From Candidatus Equimonas faecalis (lineage in GTDB: Bacteria > Bacteroidota > Bacteroidia > Bacteroidales > Bacteroidaceae), in contig JAGHRT010000042.1 in assembly GCA_018066245.1 (NCBI GenBank), positions 1-52,319 of the forward strand: a stretch of DNA of 52,319 nucleotides, read 5' to 3'. This document shows positions 1-8,858 of this stretch, in pieces. Each line of letters begins with the position of its first letter. Position 1 is the stretch's first letter. The position numbers were made by a program, and so were the translations under genes. The notes under the pieces were generated by a model that searched no databases, was not told where the DNA came from, and saw only the letters and a list, made by a program, of their open reading frames with translations.

Positions 1-304
1 GGTAGGCCACAGAGGTAGCCAGGCATAAGGGCATAGCCCGCAATGCCTGGTTACACGTCTATTCCAGACGCATCCCGTAGGGATGAATACAGCCACGCAC
101 GGAGGTGTCGCCTACCTACGGCAGGCAATGGGCTGAAAGCCCTACGTTGTATAGCCTGCGGCAGAGCGACCGAAGGAAGCGCCGCCGTAGGTACGGGGCA
201 CACACATAATAGGATGACGCGCCGCGCCAAGGAGGATGACATACGCATTGCCGCGTTGCGGCGGTACACGGTTGTCGCACCTGCGACCCCAACGCGGCAC
301 AACG
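1..304. repeat. REP-like non-coding edge with nested hairpins
   Basis: No convincing gene is seen here. The stretch holds several short inverted repeats. CCAGGCAT (19-26) pairs with ATGCCTGG (43-50), enclosing GGGC/GCCC (29-32/36-39). CATCCC-gta-GGGATG lies at 71-85, and GGGCT/AGCCC at 130-142. Clusters like this resemble the REP-type intergenic repeats of Bacteroidetes; that link is from general knowledge and was not checked. An open frame at 43-360 runs straight through the hairpins and the tRNA-Leu remnant, so it was not called. Confidence 0.5.
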
Positions 305-305
305 G

Positions 306-369
306 CTGGAAGAGCACGAAAGCAGGCGGCCCAAAAGAGCCGCCTGCTTCGTGCGCCTGACAGGACTCG
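306..369 (-). repeat. Partial duplicate of tRNA-Leu 3' end plus terminator
   Basis: Positions 306-369 repeat 429-492 at an offset of 123 bp, with one mismatch (314 versus 437). The copy contains the whole GC-rich terminator hairpin and the last 18 nt of the tRNA-Leu gene, then stops matching at 370. It is a remnant of a second tRNA-Leu, or the scar of a short duplication or insertion at the tRNA 3' end. Confidence 0.85.
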
Positions 370-440
370 TCATCGAGTTTGCTCGCTTTCATAGCGAAGC
401 GGAGAAAGAACCTGCGCAGGAGAGAGGACTGGAAGAACAC

Positions 441-473
441 GAAAGCAGGCGGCCCAAAAGAGCCGCCTGCTTC
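441..473 (-). terminator. tRNA-Leu terminator
   Basis: An 11-bp stem (443-453 with 462-472) has an 8-nt loop and is followed on the minus strand by TTTCGTGTTC. It starts two bases after the tRNA-Leu 3' end, as expected for intrinsic termination of the tRNA transcript. Confidence 0.75.
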
Positions 474-474
474 G

Positions 475-556
475 TGCGCCTGACAGGACTCGAACCTGCA
501 CATCGTAGGACACCAGATCCTAAGTCTGGCGCGTCTACCAATTCCGCCACAGGCGC
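475..556 (-). tRNA. tRNA-Leu (UAG)
   Basis: A class II tRNA of 82 nt. The acceptor stem GCGCCTG/CAGGCGC is perfect and the discriminator is A; CCA is not encoded. The anticodon stem CCAGA/TCTGG carries the loop CTTAGGA, giving anticodon UAG. The T-arm is GCAGG-TTCGAGT-CCTGT. The long variable arm fits leucine. It is followed by a hairpin terminator and diverges from the tRNA-Arg at 703. Confidence 0.95.
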
Positions 557-578
557 TGGATTGTGGTGTTTCAATGTG

Positions 579-586
579 CAAAATTA
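579..586 (-). promoter_or_regulatory. Putative -7 element of tRNA-Leu
   Basis: The minus strand reads TAATTTTG, matching the Bacteroidetes -7 consensus TAnnTTTG, 23 nt upstream of the tRNA. No clear -33 TTTG is seen at the usual distance, so this is a partial match. Confidence 0.5.
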
Positions 587-646
587 CACTTTTTTTTGCA
601 GATACACGTACTTTTCCTTGAAAAAATGCAGGAAACGGCTTAAACA

Positions 647-678
647 TTTGGCTGCGTCCACAAATTATTGTAATTTTG
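647..678 (+). promoter_or_regulatory. Promoter of tRNA-Arg (UCU)
   Basis: TTTG (647-650), a 20-nt spacer and TAATTTTG (671-678) form a full Bacteroidetes sigma-ABfr-type promoter. The expected transcription start is about 20 nt upstream of the tRNA. Confidence 0.75.
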
Positions 679-702
679 CAAAGCTATTCTGGGGATTGAA
701 CC

Positions 703-776
703 GGTCTCGTAGCTCAGCTGGATAGAGCAACAGCCTTCTAAGCTGTGGGTCATGGGTTCGAATCCCATCGAGATCA
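703..776 (+). tRNA. tRNA-Arg (UCU)
   Basis: A 74-nt tRNA reading GGTCTCGTAGCTCAGCTGG at its start. The acceptor pairs GGTCTCG with CGAGATC (one G-U pair). The anticodon stem ACAGC/GCTGT holds the loop CTTCTAA, giving anticodon UCU for AGA codons. The T-loop is TTCGAAT and the discriminator is A; CCA is not encoded. A strong promoter lies upstream and a bidirectional terminator downstream. Confidence 0.96.
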
Positions 777-802
777 CTCCTTCCTCCCCGGTAGCGAATA
801 GC

Positions 803-834
803 AAAAGCCTGCGAAATTTCTTTCGCAGGCTTTT
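803..834. terminator. Bidirectional terminator
   Basis: AAAAGCCTGCGAAA (803-816) pairs with TTTCGCAGGCTTTT. The A-tract on one side and T-tract on the other let it end the rightward tRNA-Arg transcript and also back up the leftward transcript from the gene ending at 870. Confidence 0.85.
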
Positions 835-840
835 CTTTTG

Positions 841-869
841 TGAATCAGGGGGTCTGACCCCTTGATTCA
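841..869 (-). terminator. Hairpin directly after the stop codon of the GLUG protein gene
   Basis: A stem of about 14 bp (TGAATCAGGGGGTC with GACCCCTTGATTCA) begins at the base after the stop codon. It lacks its own U-tract, so it probably works together with the hairpin at 803-834. Confidence 0.65.
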
Positions 870-3557
870 TTATCTGGCCATATATTTCTTACCACCCACG
901 GTATATATCTGTCCGCTCTGCAAGTGCGTTACCTTGCGTCCTTGCAGGTCGTAGATGGCAGAAGCATTGACCTGCGTAGCGGACACAGGGGAGAGCCCTT
1001 CGGCCGTTTCATCGCCAATGACCATGGCCCGCACATAGTCCTGATGGCTGGCAGAAGCATTGTAGGGTGCATCGGCACGCGGGGTGATTGTCATATAGAG
1101 GCGGTAGGGGTTGAGTGTGGCCGTGCTGGCCATCTTCTGAAATTCGCCCTGCTTGTTAAGCGCGTACCAGGAGCCGGGGGACTGGCTGGGGGTATAGACT
1201 CCGCTGAAGGTGAAGGTGTCGAAGGCGGACTGTACGGCGAAGGTGTTCACCGCGTCGGTGCTGTGCAGGAGCGAAGACGGCAGGAGCATCATGAATTGGG
1301 TTCTGGCGGGTTTCACCACATAGGGCGTGTTGGCCTTGACGGTGCCGCTGTTCATGGGCAGATAGGCTATGAAGGCGTTGCCGTCGGCATCGCAGAGCAC
1401 ACCGGCGATGTAGGCCACTTCGGCGATGCCTGCTGCGTACAGGTCGCTCACTTCCGCGTCGAACGGCGCGAACCACGGCTGCCATATCTCCGTAAAGGTG
1501 AAGGAGCGCTCATAGGTGATGATGCCTTTCGCAGAGAAATCGCGCGTGGCAATATAGCGTTGGCCGTCGATGAGGCTGATGTCTTTCTCTTTGGCCTCGT
1601 ACTCATCAGCCCCCACCTGGATGAGGGGGTGGACGTCGTCGCCAATGCAGTAGGCGGGCACGTCTATGCCGCAGAGACCGCAGCACAGGGTTTCGTCCTG
1701 CAAGGCGAGCAGGTGCTGCGCCCTGGTGATGACGGGTTCGGCGGTGACGGTGTTGGTGAAATGGCCGGTGCAGTAGGGGGTACAGTAGTAGAGGGTGCAG
1801 TCTTGGGCGTACACGACGGGGCGGGTGTCGAAAGGCACGGGATAGGAGTCCTCGCCTATGGCCTGCCGCCAACGGGCATGGTCGGCGGTGAAGCCGCTGA
1901 GCATCCATGCCAGCGAGCCGTCCGTGAGCTGGCCGGGAGCGATGGGGTAGCCTTGCTTGGGGCCGGTGGCTCCTACGCGGTCGGGGGTATTGACATAGTA
2001 GCTGTTTCTCACAGTGAAGGAGTCGTAACGGGTACGGCCGAAGGTTGCGCCCCCGGTGGGGTTGTCGGCATGGGCTGCGACACAGCAGTTGTAGGCACTG
2101 ACCTGATCATCGCCCCAGCCCACGAGGCCGCTGCAATGGGTGGCCTTGCTGCCTTGCAGAGTGCCGACAAAGCCACAGTCGTTCATCGTCAGCTGGAAAT
2201 CCAGCACCCTGGCGACCAGGCCTCCGTTGCCGCAATTGCCGTCGAAGGTAGAGACGATGTCGGCACTGCTGATGCAACGGTCCAGTTTGCAATTGCCATG
2301 GCCAAGTCCCACGATAGATGCCGCATACTTCTCACTGGTCTTCACGCAGCCCGACACGCTGAGATTCTGGATGCGGCAGTCGTCGCCAGTATGGGCAAAG
2401 AGGGCGGCATAGCCGTTGTCGCTGTCGAGGTTCAACTTGATGTTGTGGAATTGGCCGTCAAAAAGACCGCAGTAGGGATGCTGGTCAGAGCCCACCATGG
2501 CGTCATTACCGAGGTCGGTGAGGTCGAGGTCGGCGGTGAGCCGTGCGCAAAGGTCCGTATTGCCGCTCCGCATCACGGCATTGCGAAATGCCTCAAACTG
2601 CTTTACCGTGCCGATGTGATAGCAGTAGTCGTCCTGCAGCAAGAGGGCTGCACAATAGACGCACACGCCGTCGGCATTAAAACAATGGGCATCGCTCTGC
2701 GCCGTAGCGGGGTTAATGACGGGTGTCGTGGCGCGGTAGGCATCGGTAGTGGGGGCGGGGTCGGTGAATACCTTTTCACAAGTGGTGCAGCGCCAGTGTG
2801 CCGTCACATCGCCCAGGCAGGTGCTTATACCCGCAGGCACTTCGATGAAAGTATGGTCGTGGGCATAAGCCAAACTGACGGACAGGTCGCCGTAGTTGCT
2901 GGCCGGCATATTATTCGGCACGCTCACCGTAACGGTTACTTTGTCGCCTTGGGCTATATCGTCGATAGGGAAGCGGCAAATACTGTCGGGCACAATTTCA
3001 AGGGGGCGCGACACACCGCCATTGACACTGACCTCCACTGTCTCTATATATAATATGTCGTGCTTCTTGGCATAGTAGAGCATCAGGCAGGCAGCGGCAG
3101 GATGCGCTTCTTCTACGGTGAAGGTGACGTCGTGGCGGCAGATGAGGTCAAGACCGCCCAAGAACATCTCTGCGCCTTGGCCAAAATCAGTATCAAGGCA
3201 GGTCTTCTGGTCGAAGAAGGTGAAATAGTCGCTCTCTGCGCTTATATGGGTGGCAGAAGGGGCATAGACGATGGTCGCGAGGCCGTCGTTACACGGCATA
3301 GTGGCCTTGTCGTCAAAGTAGGTGCGATGGCAGTTGCGGCAGTAATAATACTCCTTATTGCCAGGCTGACGGCATGTCGGTGCTTTCGCCAGGTGACGCT
3401 CGAGGTCGTGCTCTTCCTCTCCCGGAGCAAGTTCTTCCGACGGAGCGGGATAAGCATGGGATGCGGGGGCGCCACCAAGGGCTGAACTTGCCATCAGAGA
3501 CGGCATCGCAACGGCCATGAGAGCCATCATGCTGAGTAGTCGTACTTTTTTTATCAT
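870..3557 (-). CDS. Secreted GLUG-repeat protein with Cys-rich repeats and sorting-type C-terminus
   Basis: 895 aa with a signal peptide (about residues 1-28). Two related units, near residues 50-85 and 235-270, share the pattern H...L...C...G...C-x2-C-x3-(Y/F)-x-D (CRNCHRTYFDD, CTTCEKVFTDP); a further CVYC is near 300. The middle (about 340-530) has parallel-beta, GLUG-like segments such as GLVGWG. The end, IYDLQGRKV followed by GQIYTVGGKKYMAR, resembles a type IX secretion type A sorting tail, so cell-surface location is inferred. The gene follows the 55-aa peptide at 3582-3749 by 24 bp and is probably co-transcribed. No enzymatic motif is seen; an adhesin or surface structural role is a guess. 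Confidence 0.8.
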   Translation of the reverse strand: MIKKVRLLSMMALMAVAMPSLMASSALGGAPASHAYPAPSEELAPGEEEHDLERHLAKAPTCRQPGNKEYYYCRNCHRTYFDDKATMPCNDGLATIVYAPSATHISAESDYFTFFDQKTCLDTDFGQGAEMFLGGLDLICRHDVTFTVEEAHPAAACLMLYYAKKHDILYIETVEVSVNGGVSRPLEIVPDSICRFPIDDIAQGDKVTVTVSVPNNMPASNYGDLSVSLAYAHDHTFIEVPAGISTCLGDVTAHWRCTTCEKVFTDPAPTTDAYRATTPVINPATAQSDAHCFNADGVCVYCAALLLQDDYCYHIGTVKQFEAFRNAVMRSGNTDLCARLTADLDLTDLGNDAMVGSDQHPYCGLFDGQFHNIKLNLDSDNGYAALFAHTGDDCRIQNLSVSGCVKTSEKYAASIVGLGHGNCKLDRCISSADIVSTFDGNCGNGGLVARVLDFQLTMNDCGFVGTLQGSKATHCSGLVGWGDDQVSAYNCCVAAHADNPTGGATFGRTRYDSFTVRNSYYVNTPDRVGATGPKQGYPIAPGQLTDGSLAWMLSGFTADHARWRQAIGEDSYPVPFDTRPVVYAQDCTLYYCTPYCTGHFTNTVTAEPVITRAQHLLALQDETLCCGLCGIDVPAYCIGDDVHPLIQVGADEYEAKEKDISLIDGQRYIATRDFSAKGIITYERSFTFTEIWQPWFAPFDAEVSDLYAAGIAEVAYIAGVLCDADGNAFIAYLPMNSGTVKANTPYVVKPARTQFMMLLPSSLLHSTDAVNTFAVQSAFDTFTFSGVYTPSQSPGSWYALNKQGEFQKMASTATLNPYRLYMTITPRADAPYNASASHQDYVRAMVIGDETAEGLSPVSATQVNASAIYDLQGRKVTHLQSGQIYTVGGKKYMAR

Positions 3558-3581
3558 AGTACAGGGTAAACCGTGACGGGA

Positions 3582-3749
3582 TTATTCTTCCATTGATTCC
3601 CATTCAAAGTCCTGCCTTCTTACGGCGAAGTCCTCTGGACCTCCCGGATTAGGATTGATGGGGCTCTGGCTTTGGGAGTCCCACCCCGCTATGATTTGGG
3701 ACGGTCCAAGTGCAAGAACTTCGATGGTAGGAGTGCAGTATTTATCCAT
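3582..3749 (-). CDS. Small acidic Bacteroidales peptide (55 aa)
   Basis: An open frame of 55 codons plus stop. It begins MDKYCTPTIEVLALGPSQII, has a Pro/Asn/Gly-rich middle, and ends with an acidic, aromatic tail (RRQDFEWESMEE). This matches the plan of the short Bacteroides/Prevotella peptides that start M-x-K-Y-x-x-P-x-I-x-V-(L) and end in D/E/F/W residues; the family is recalled, not searched. It has no signal peptide. It sits 78 bp after the CotH gene and 24 bp before the GLUG gene, all leftward. Function unknown; the link with secreted proteins is contextual. Confidence 0.75.
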   Translation of the reverse strand: MDKYCTPTIEVLALGPSQIIAGWDSQSQSPINPNPGGPEDFAVRRQDFEWESMEE

Positions 3750-3827
3750 AAGTATTACTAACGGATGCCAACAGCATTGACAACGAAGACGAAGACGAAA
3801 ACGAAAACTACCCAGTGAAACTCTGCC

Positions 3828-6800
3828 TTATTTCACGTTGAACTTAATGCTGACCTTCTCGCCCTCGGCATCGGTGGCTGTGGCCACATAGGTGCCGGGA
3901 GTGAGGCTGGCGGTGCTCTGGGCGGCACGTCCCTGAGCCATGTCAAGGTCGGCCACAAGCACCTCTACGCCTGCGACAGTGCAGATACGGAGCGTGGTGG
4001 GCAAGAAGTCCTCATTGGTAACGCAGATTTGACCGCGCGAGTAGTTGATGCCGAGTTCGTTGCTCTGCGAGATGAGGCGCACAGCGTCGGGCTTATCCGG
4101 ATTGACGATACTCTGCTCGTAGGATTCGGCATACATGGTTACGCGGTTGGAAGCGGAAATGGTGGGAAACTGCATCAGGAACACGTTTTCGGTGCCGTCG
4201 GGATAGCGACCACAGCTCTCGTCGCCATTCATGATGCGATAGGTGAGGGTGTCGCCCCAGCTCTGGTCGGGGCTGCTGAGGATGACGTAGGCATCGTCGT
4301 CGTTGCCCAATTTGAAATTGGCATGGATTTCCTTGCCCTTACGCTGCTGCTTGGTACACCATACGATGCGGTGGCCATGAGCAGGAAGGATATTGGCTCC
4401 ATCCAGAGAGCTGGCCTCGATGCAGTATTTGGTGGGATTGTCCACGTTGTCGGAGAGATAATAGCCCGTAAGGTCAATGTCCTGGTCGGTGGTGTTGTAG
4501 AGTTCCAGCCAGTCGCTCTTCTTGTAGTAGTCGTCCACACTGACACTGTTGGCAGCGCTCACTTCGTTAATCTTAACGGGGTGGCACGTTGCTGCGGCGG
4601 GGTCGGTAGGCGTGAGGTCTTCATAGACAGCCTCAATGGTGAACTTGCCTTCTTCGGGAAGGGTGTATTCGGGATCGGTGCTGACAAACTCGCCTTCGTC
4701 TTCTTTTTCATCACTCCCACTGCCTTTAGGCATATAACTCAGGCTGGCATCCCACACGATGTCGGAGCTGGTGGCACTGCTGTTGTGGACTTCCACGGCG
4801 ATGACGTTGGAACCGCTCTGGAGCAAGGCGGGGTTGATGCTGATGGAGCCCGTGAAGAAGTCGCCGGCGTAGGTACCGGTGTAGGTGTCGTAGGTTGAGC
4901 CCTCGGGCAGGTTGTAGCGTCCGGCTTCCTGGCCGTTCACATAGACAGCAAAGCCGTCATCAACCTTGTAGTCCAGCGTTGCAGAGGCCACGCTGCCGTC
5001 CAAGTTGAAGTACTTGCGGAAGTAGGTGGTCGTGCAGTCGCGGCTCGTCTCCGTGGCCATCACGACGTTACGGCTGTAACCCAAAGGAGCCGCACCTGTC
5101 TTCCACGACAGGTCAGAGTAGGTCTTGGCCGTCCAGTTTTCGTTGTCGAGGGAGCCCTGGTCGTAATAGTACCAGTTGGCATCGGCCATGGGGAAAGCGG
5201 TCTTGAGGTCTTCCTTCTCCTGAATGCCGCTTACCTTCCAACCACGGAAACTCTTTCCTGCGGGCGCCTCGGCACGGAGAGTTACAGGAGAGAATATACG
5301 GCCATTGAAAGCGCCGGTGGGAACGGCAAGGCCGTTGTAGTAGAGGCGGCCACGGCTGTCGCTCTGGCTCAAGGAGAGAGTCTGCTGCAAACCGCTGCAC
5401 TCGTTCTTCACGTAGCCGAACTGAGCCAACTGGTTGGTGGCCGAAGTGTTGCGAGAAGTGCAGAAATAGTTGCTCTTCAAGGAACTTCCCACGCTTTCGG
5501 GATTGAGCGATGAACCCGTCAGGTTCCGCTCGTAGGAAGCTGCTTCGCGGACATTATTGACAAGTGAATCGATGATGGCGGCGCAACGCTGCGGCTCGAA
5601 TACGGAGCCTGTGAGCAGGCAGAACTGATCCACAAACTGCTTACGGAATTCGGGAGAGTTTTTGAGAAGATTACCGAAGATGCTGAAAAATTCCACTTCG
5701 CCGTGTACGGAGGTTCCTTTCTTTCCGTCGGTTCCTTCATACTGACTGTTCCAGCTGCGCTGGTTGCCTATGGAGGAGAGGCCAGAGAAGTTGCAGGAGG
5801 TACCGTCTGATGCGCTGTCGAGATCGTAGAGCACCATACGGAACTTGCCATTGTCCACGCGGGGACGGTAGCCCTTCACGTTGTTGTAGCCATAGTCGCC
5901 CAGATGCAGATAGCACTGCACAGCCATGTAGTTGATAAATTCCTCAACGTCGCAGATTTCCTTCAGTTCCTCATACACGGCAGGGTCGGCGCTACGCGCT
6001 GCGAGGTCGTACCAACGTTCAAAAGCTTCGCGGGTGCCTGTGCTTTGGACGTAGGCGGAGTCGCAGTCCATCTCAAATTGGTCCACTTCGTCCTCGTCGT
6101 AGCCGAAATGAGAATAGGCTATGTCGCGGTTGTTGGGCTCGCGCATATTGATGAGGCCGGCGTACCTGCCGTTGTGATAGAGGTGGATGGGCTCGTAAGC
6201 CTGACCGTCGATATTGATGCCGGAGCTGAGAATGACGGTCTGAATGGCGGGATCCTTGAAGCGGCCGGAATTGTCGTTGCCGCCATTGCGCATCTGCAAG
6301 GTCTTGTTTTTCTGGAAGGGACGTGCGGTAAAGAAGTCGTAGGGCAGGAAGTTGATGTGCTCATACTGCTTTTTGCCCTTCACCTTGAAGGAATAAGGTT
6401 CATGGGCACGGCTCCAGCCACCGGCATTGGCCACGTTGCATTCCTGATTGAACACCATCTGGCCCTGCTTGTCGATATACTCAATGTTGGTGGGGCGGTC
6501 CCAATCCATGTTCCAGTTGCAACGGCTTCCCTGTCCGAGACCCGGACGGCCGTTCGTGCCACGCGTGAAGATGCCGTAGGTCTGGTCGGTCAGGTTACCC
6601 TCTTCCGTAACGAGGCTCATGACGGGCAGGGTCTCGTTGTAGGTGCTAAAGATGTAGGAACGCGTTACCACGGGCGAAGAGAGCTTACCACTCTGCACGG
6701 CGCAAAGACGGAGCACGGTCGTTTCCATGATGTTGAACGTGCCGTTGGAGCTGGTCATACCGTTGGAGGCTGTGGGCGTGGAGCCGTCGAGGGTGTAGCG

Positions 6801-8531
6801 GAGCGTGGAGCCAGCGGGATAGGTTACTTTCACAACGATGGGGTTGCCCTGAATTATTTTCGAGTCGGTGTCGGGCACGGGCGCATCGAGGCGCTGGGCG
6901 GCATAGGTGGCGGTGGCATTGGATGCGCCAGGGGTGGGCTGGGAGGTCCACTTCCAGGTATCGCCGCCATCGGTGGTACGGGCCCACGAGGCGCGTGCCA
7001 CGCTTTCAGGATAGGTACATTCGGCCACGGCTACGGCACCGTCGGTAACATAGAGGCTGCCACCGTCCTGGTCGAGTTTGAAGGGGCACATCATGGGGTA
7101 GCGCCAGTCATTATGGTCGAACCACACCTTGCAATAGCCGCCTGCGGGGATGCTTGCGGAGCAGGCTTCGTAGGGCGGATAGGTGGTGCCAACCTGCGCA
7201 TAGTCGGCATAGGTGAGGTCGAGGCTGCGCAGGGGCCACTGTGCGGGCTGGGCCATGTCATCCGTCAGGAAGAGGGTGCGCAGATTGATGGTCGAAGAAC
7301 CACCGTTGTAGAGTTCAATCCAACTGCCGTAGTTGTAGCTGGGGTCGAGGTACTGATCCACGTTGGCAGCCTGCACCTCGTTGATGCAGAGGCCGTCGGT
7401 CCTGACATTATTCACCACGGTGAGCTGCATCTGGGCGGACTTGCCGCCATAGGCGGTTACGGTGATGATGGCCGTGCCGGACTGTTTAGCCGTGATCAGG
7501 CCGTCGGCCACCGTGGCCACCGCCGGGTTGTTGCTCTCCCACGTGAGGCGTTTGTAGGTGGCGTTGGCAGGGAGGATGGTGGCCTTGAGCTGATAGGTCT
7601 CACCGGCATTGAGAGTAAGCCTGTCCACGTCAAGGCTGATGCCCGACACTTCCACTACTTCGCCGCTGGGCGTGCCTCCATAGTCAATGGGATCTACTTC
7701 GGTGAACACTACGGATGCGCCGTTGTCGCTCAGGTTGGCGTAGCTGTCCCAAATGCGCAGGATTCCGCTTCCACTGTGGTCGTTGATGCCGGCGTAGGTC
7801 TGGTCCTTCAGGGTGAAGGTGTAGCCTCCATTGGGGTTGTGGGAGATGCGGAAGGTGCCGTTTTTCATGTCGATGCCGGCAGGGCTGAGCATCTGGGCAT
7901 AGGCTCCCTCGTACACATAGTAGTCGTCCTTTTCAGAAGGAGTAACGGCGAGCACGGCATCGGCATTCGTCTGGTAATTGTACATACGGAAACCATTGGC
8001 TATACTACCGGTGAAGGCCCAGAGGTAATTGACGGAGGCGGCTTCGTCGAAGGTGCATTCCACATAGTCATCGCCGGCGAATATGTTCTTGCCGGAGCGT
8101 ATGCTCATAAGATACCAATGGGTGTCGTCGGCCAGCTTCCCGCCCGAAACGGTGGTGGGCTTGAATGGGAGGTCGGCAGGGTCGGTAATGTCGTTCTTGT
8201 TGTCCTCCACGGTAACGGTGATGTAGTCGGAGGCGGCGTTCTGCCCCCAACCGCTACTCACGCTTATCATCGTGGAGCCCACGGAGAGACCTGTAACCTC
8301 GGCCTTGTCGTCGTCACCATAGAGGGCGGCGATGCTGCTGTCATAGGAATCCCACATCAGGTCGGAAGCCTGCACGCCGGAGTAGGTAACGGTGAGCGTC
8401 TTGGTCTCGCCCACCTTGATTGTGATGTCGCCTTGGTCGATTTTCACCGAGGCGCGGTTACGCTGTGCCTGGCCGCTGAGGCAAGCCGTCAGGGCGAAAA
8501 GCAGACAGAGAGTGCGGAAGATGGTTTTCAT
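3828..8531 (-). CDS. Giant secreted CotH-kinase/lamin-tail/BIG2 protein
   Basis: 1567 aa from the ATG at 8531. This start was chosen over the in-frame one at 8579 because it opens directly on a signal peptide (MKTIFRTLCLLFALTACLSG). In order: an Ig-like BIG2 domain (about 25-110), a second BIG2 (about 295-370, LTWESNNPAVATV), a lamin-tail domain (about 375-540, INEVQAANV...WIELYNGG), a chitobiase C-terminal-like segment (about 570-630, LRYTLDGSTPT), a CotH kinase-like domain (about 635-960), a beta-sandwich segment (about 1130-1260), a second lamin-tail domain (about 1315-1440, INEVSAANSV...WLELYNTT) and a C-terminal sorting-like beta domain (LTPGTYVATATDAEG). CotH kinases phosphorylate spore-coat proteins in Bacillus; the role of secreted Bacteroidetes members is unclear. 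Cell-surface or extracellular location is inferred. Confidence 0.88.
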   Translation of the reverse strand: MKTIFRTLCLLFALTACLSGQAQRNRASVKIDQGDITIKVGETKTLTVTYSGVQASDLMWDSYDSSIAALYGDDDKAEVTGLSVGSTMISVSSGWGQNAASDYITVTVEDNKNDITDPADLPFKPTTVSGGKLADDTHWYLMSIRSGKNIFAGDDYVECTFDEAASVNYLWAFTGSIANGFRMYNYQTNADAVLAVTPSEKDDYYVYEGAYAQMLSPAGIDMKNGTFRISHNPNGGYTFTLKDQTYAGINDHSGSGILRIWDSYANLSDNGASVVFTEVDPIDYGGTPSGEVVEVSGISLDVDRLTLNAGETYQLKATILPANATYKRLTWESNNPAVATVADGLITAKQSGTAIITVTAYGGKSAQMQLTVVNNVRTDGLCINEVQAANVDQYLDPSYNYGSWIELYNGGSSTINLRTLFLTDDMAQPAQWPLRSLDLTYADYAQVGTTYPPYEACSASIPAGGYCKVWFDHNDWRYPMMCPFKLDQDGGSLYVTDGAVAVAECTYPESVARASWARTTDGGDTWKWTSQPTPGASNATATYAAQRLDAPVPDTDSKIIQGNPIVVKVTYPAGSTLRYTLDGSTPTASNGMTSSNGTFNIMETTVLRLCAVQSGKLSSPVVTRSYIFSTYNETLPVMSLVTEEGNLTDQTYGIFTRGTNGRPGLGQGSRCNWNMDWDRPTNIEYIDKQGQMVFNQECNVANAGGWSRAHEPYSFKVKGKKQYEHINFLPYDFFTARPFQKNKTLQMRNGGNDNSGRFKDPAIQTVILSSGINIDGQAYEPIHLYHNGRYAGLINMREPNNRDIAYSHFGYDEDEVDQFEMDCDSAYVQSTGTREAFERWYDLAARSADPAVYEELKEICDVEEFINYMAVQCYLHLGDYGYNNVKGYRPRVDNGKFRMVLYDLDSASDGTSCNFSGLSSIGNQRSWNSQYEGTDGKKGTSVHGEVEFFSIFGNLLKNSPEFRKQFVDQFCLLTGSVFEPQRCAAIIDSLVNNVREAASYERNLTGSSLNPESVGSSLKSNYFCTSRNTSATNQLAQFGYVKNECSGLQQTLSLSQSDSRGRLYYNGLAVPTGAFNGRIFSPVTLRAEAPAGKSFRGWKVSGIQEKEDLKTAFPMADANWYYYDQGSLDNENWTAKTYSDLSWKTGAAPLGYSRNVVMATETSRDCTTTYFRKYFNLDGSVASATLDYKVDDGFAVYVNGQEAGRYNLPEGSTYDTYTGTYAGDFFTGSISINPALLQSGSNVIAVEVHNSSATSSDIVWDASLSYMPKGSGSDEKEDEGEFVSTDPEYTLPEEGKFTIEAVYEDLTPTDPAAATCHPVKINEVSAANSVSVDDYYKKSDWLELYNTTDQDIDLTGYYLSDNVDNPTKYCIEASSLDGANILPAHGHRIVWCTKQQRKGKEIHANFKLGNDDDAYVILSSPDQSWGDTLTYRIMNGDESCGRYPDGTENVFLMQFPTISASNRVTMYAESYEQSIVNPDKPDAVRLISQSNELGINYSRGQICVTNEDFLPTTLRICTVAGVEVLVADLDMAQGRAAQSTASLTPGTYVATATDAEGEKVSIKFNVK

Positions 8532-8595
8532 GCTTATTTTTGCTTTTTTTTGTTGTCGGTTTGGAAGTAAAGTGTCCATACGGCATTCTACGCTA

Positions 8596-8603
8596 CAAAT
8601 TTA
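8596..8603 (-). promoter_or_regulatory. Putative -7 element of the CotH gene
   Basis: The minus strand reads TAAATTTG, a match to TAnnTTTG, about 65 nt upstream of the ATG at 8531. No clear -33 element is seen. The rest of the 327-bp spacer 8532-8858 holds only the CGCGCG motif at 8739 and the hairpin at 8782. Confidence 0.5.
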
Positions 8604-8738
8604 CAACATTCCCCTCGCCCTACCCCTCTTTTTCGCGTTAAAAACGAAATTTGCGCTTTTCCACCCCGCGTTTTGCAAACTCAGACTTTTCAAAATCTTA
8701 TCTCTACGGACAGAGTACCAAGGCGCAGGGGAATTTAC

Positions 8739-8755
8739 CTCGCGCGTATATATAA
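8739..8755 (+). repeat. CGCGCGTA-TATA motif copy
   Basis: CTCGCGCGTATATATAA resembles the CACGCGCGTA motif that precedes the starts at 29125, 34905 and 49073. This copy has no gene on its strand just downstream, so it may be vestigial. Confidence 0.4.
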
Positions 8756-8781
8756 ATAAGGAGTAGTCTGCCGAAAAGGCG

Positions 8782-8815
8782 GCACACCCGTATGCCACAG
8801 GGGCAACGGGTGTGC
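8782..8815 (-). terminator. Hairpin after the FISUMP-thioredoxin gene
   Basis: GCACACCCGT (8782-8791) pairs with ACGGGTGTGC (8806-8815), a perfect 10-bp stem 43 bp past the stop codon. It has no U-tract, so termination is only likely. Confidence 0.5.
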
Positions 8816-8858
8816 AGGGTAGTTGGACAGGGCCGTGCGGAGAGCGTGGGCTGCCGCC

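Noticed and set aside
43-360. 105-aa frame at the left edge
   Set aside because: It runs through REP-like hairpins and the tRNA-Leu terminator copy, so it is not a credible protein.
924-3053. 709-aa open frame antisense to the GLUG protein gene
   Set aside because: Shadow frame; the opposite strand has a signal peptide, motifs and a sorting tail.
5904-8570. 888-aa open frame antisense to the CotH gene
   Set aside because: GC-rich shadow of a well-supported gene. It lacks a signal, domains or its own promoter, and its residue make-up (Gly, Val, His, Ala) is typical of antisense frames here.
8601-8798. 65-aa leftward frame upstream of the CotH gene
   Set aside because: It covers a likely promoter and a hairpin and has no family features.
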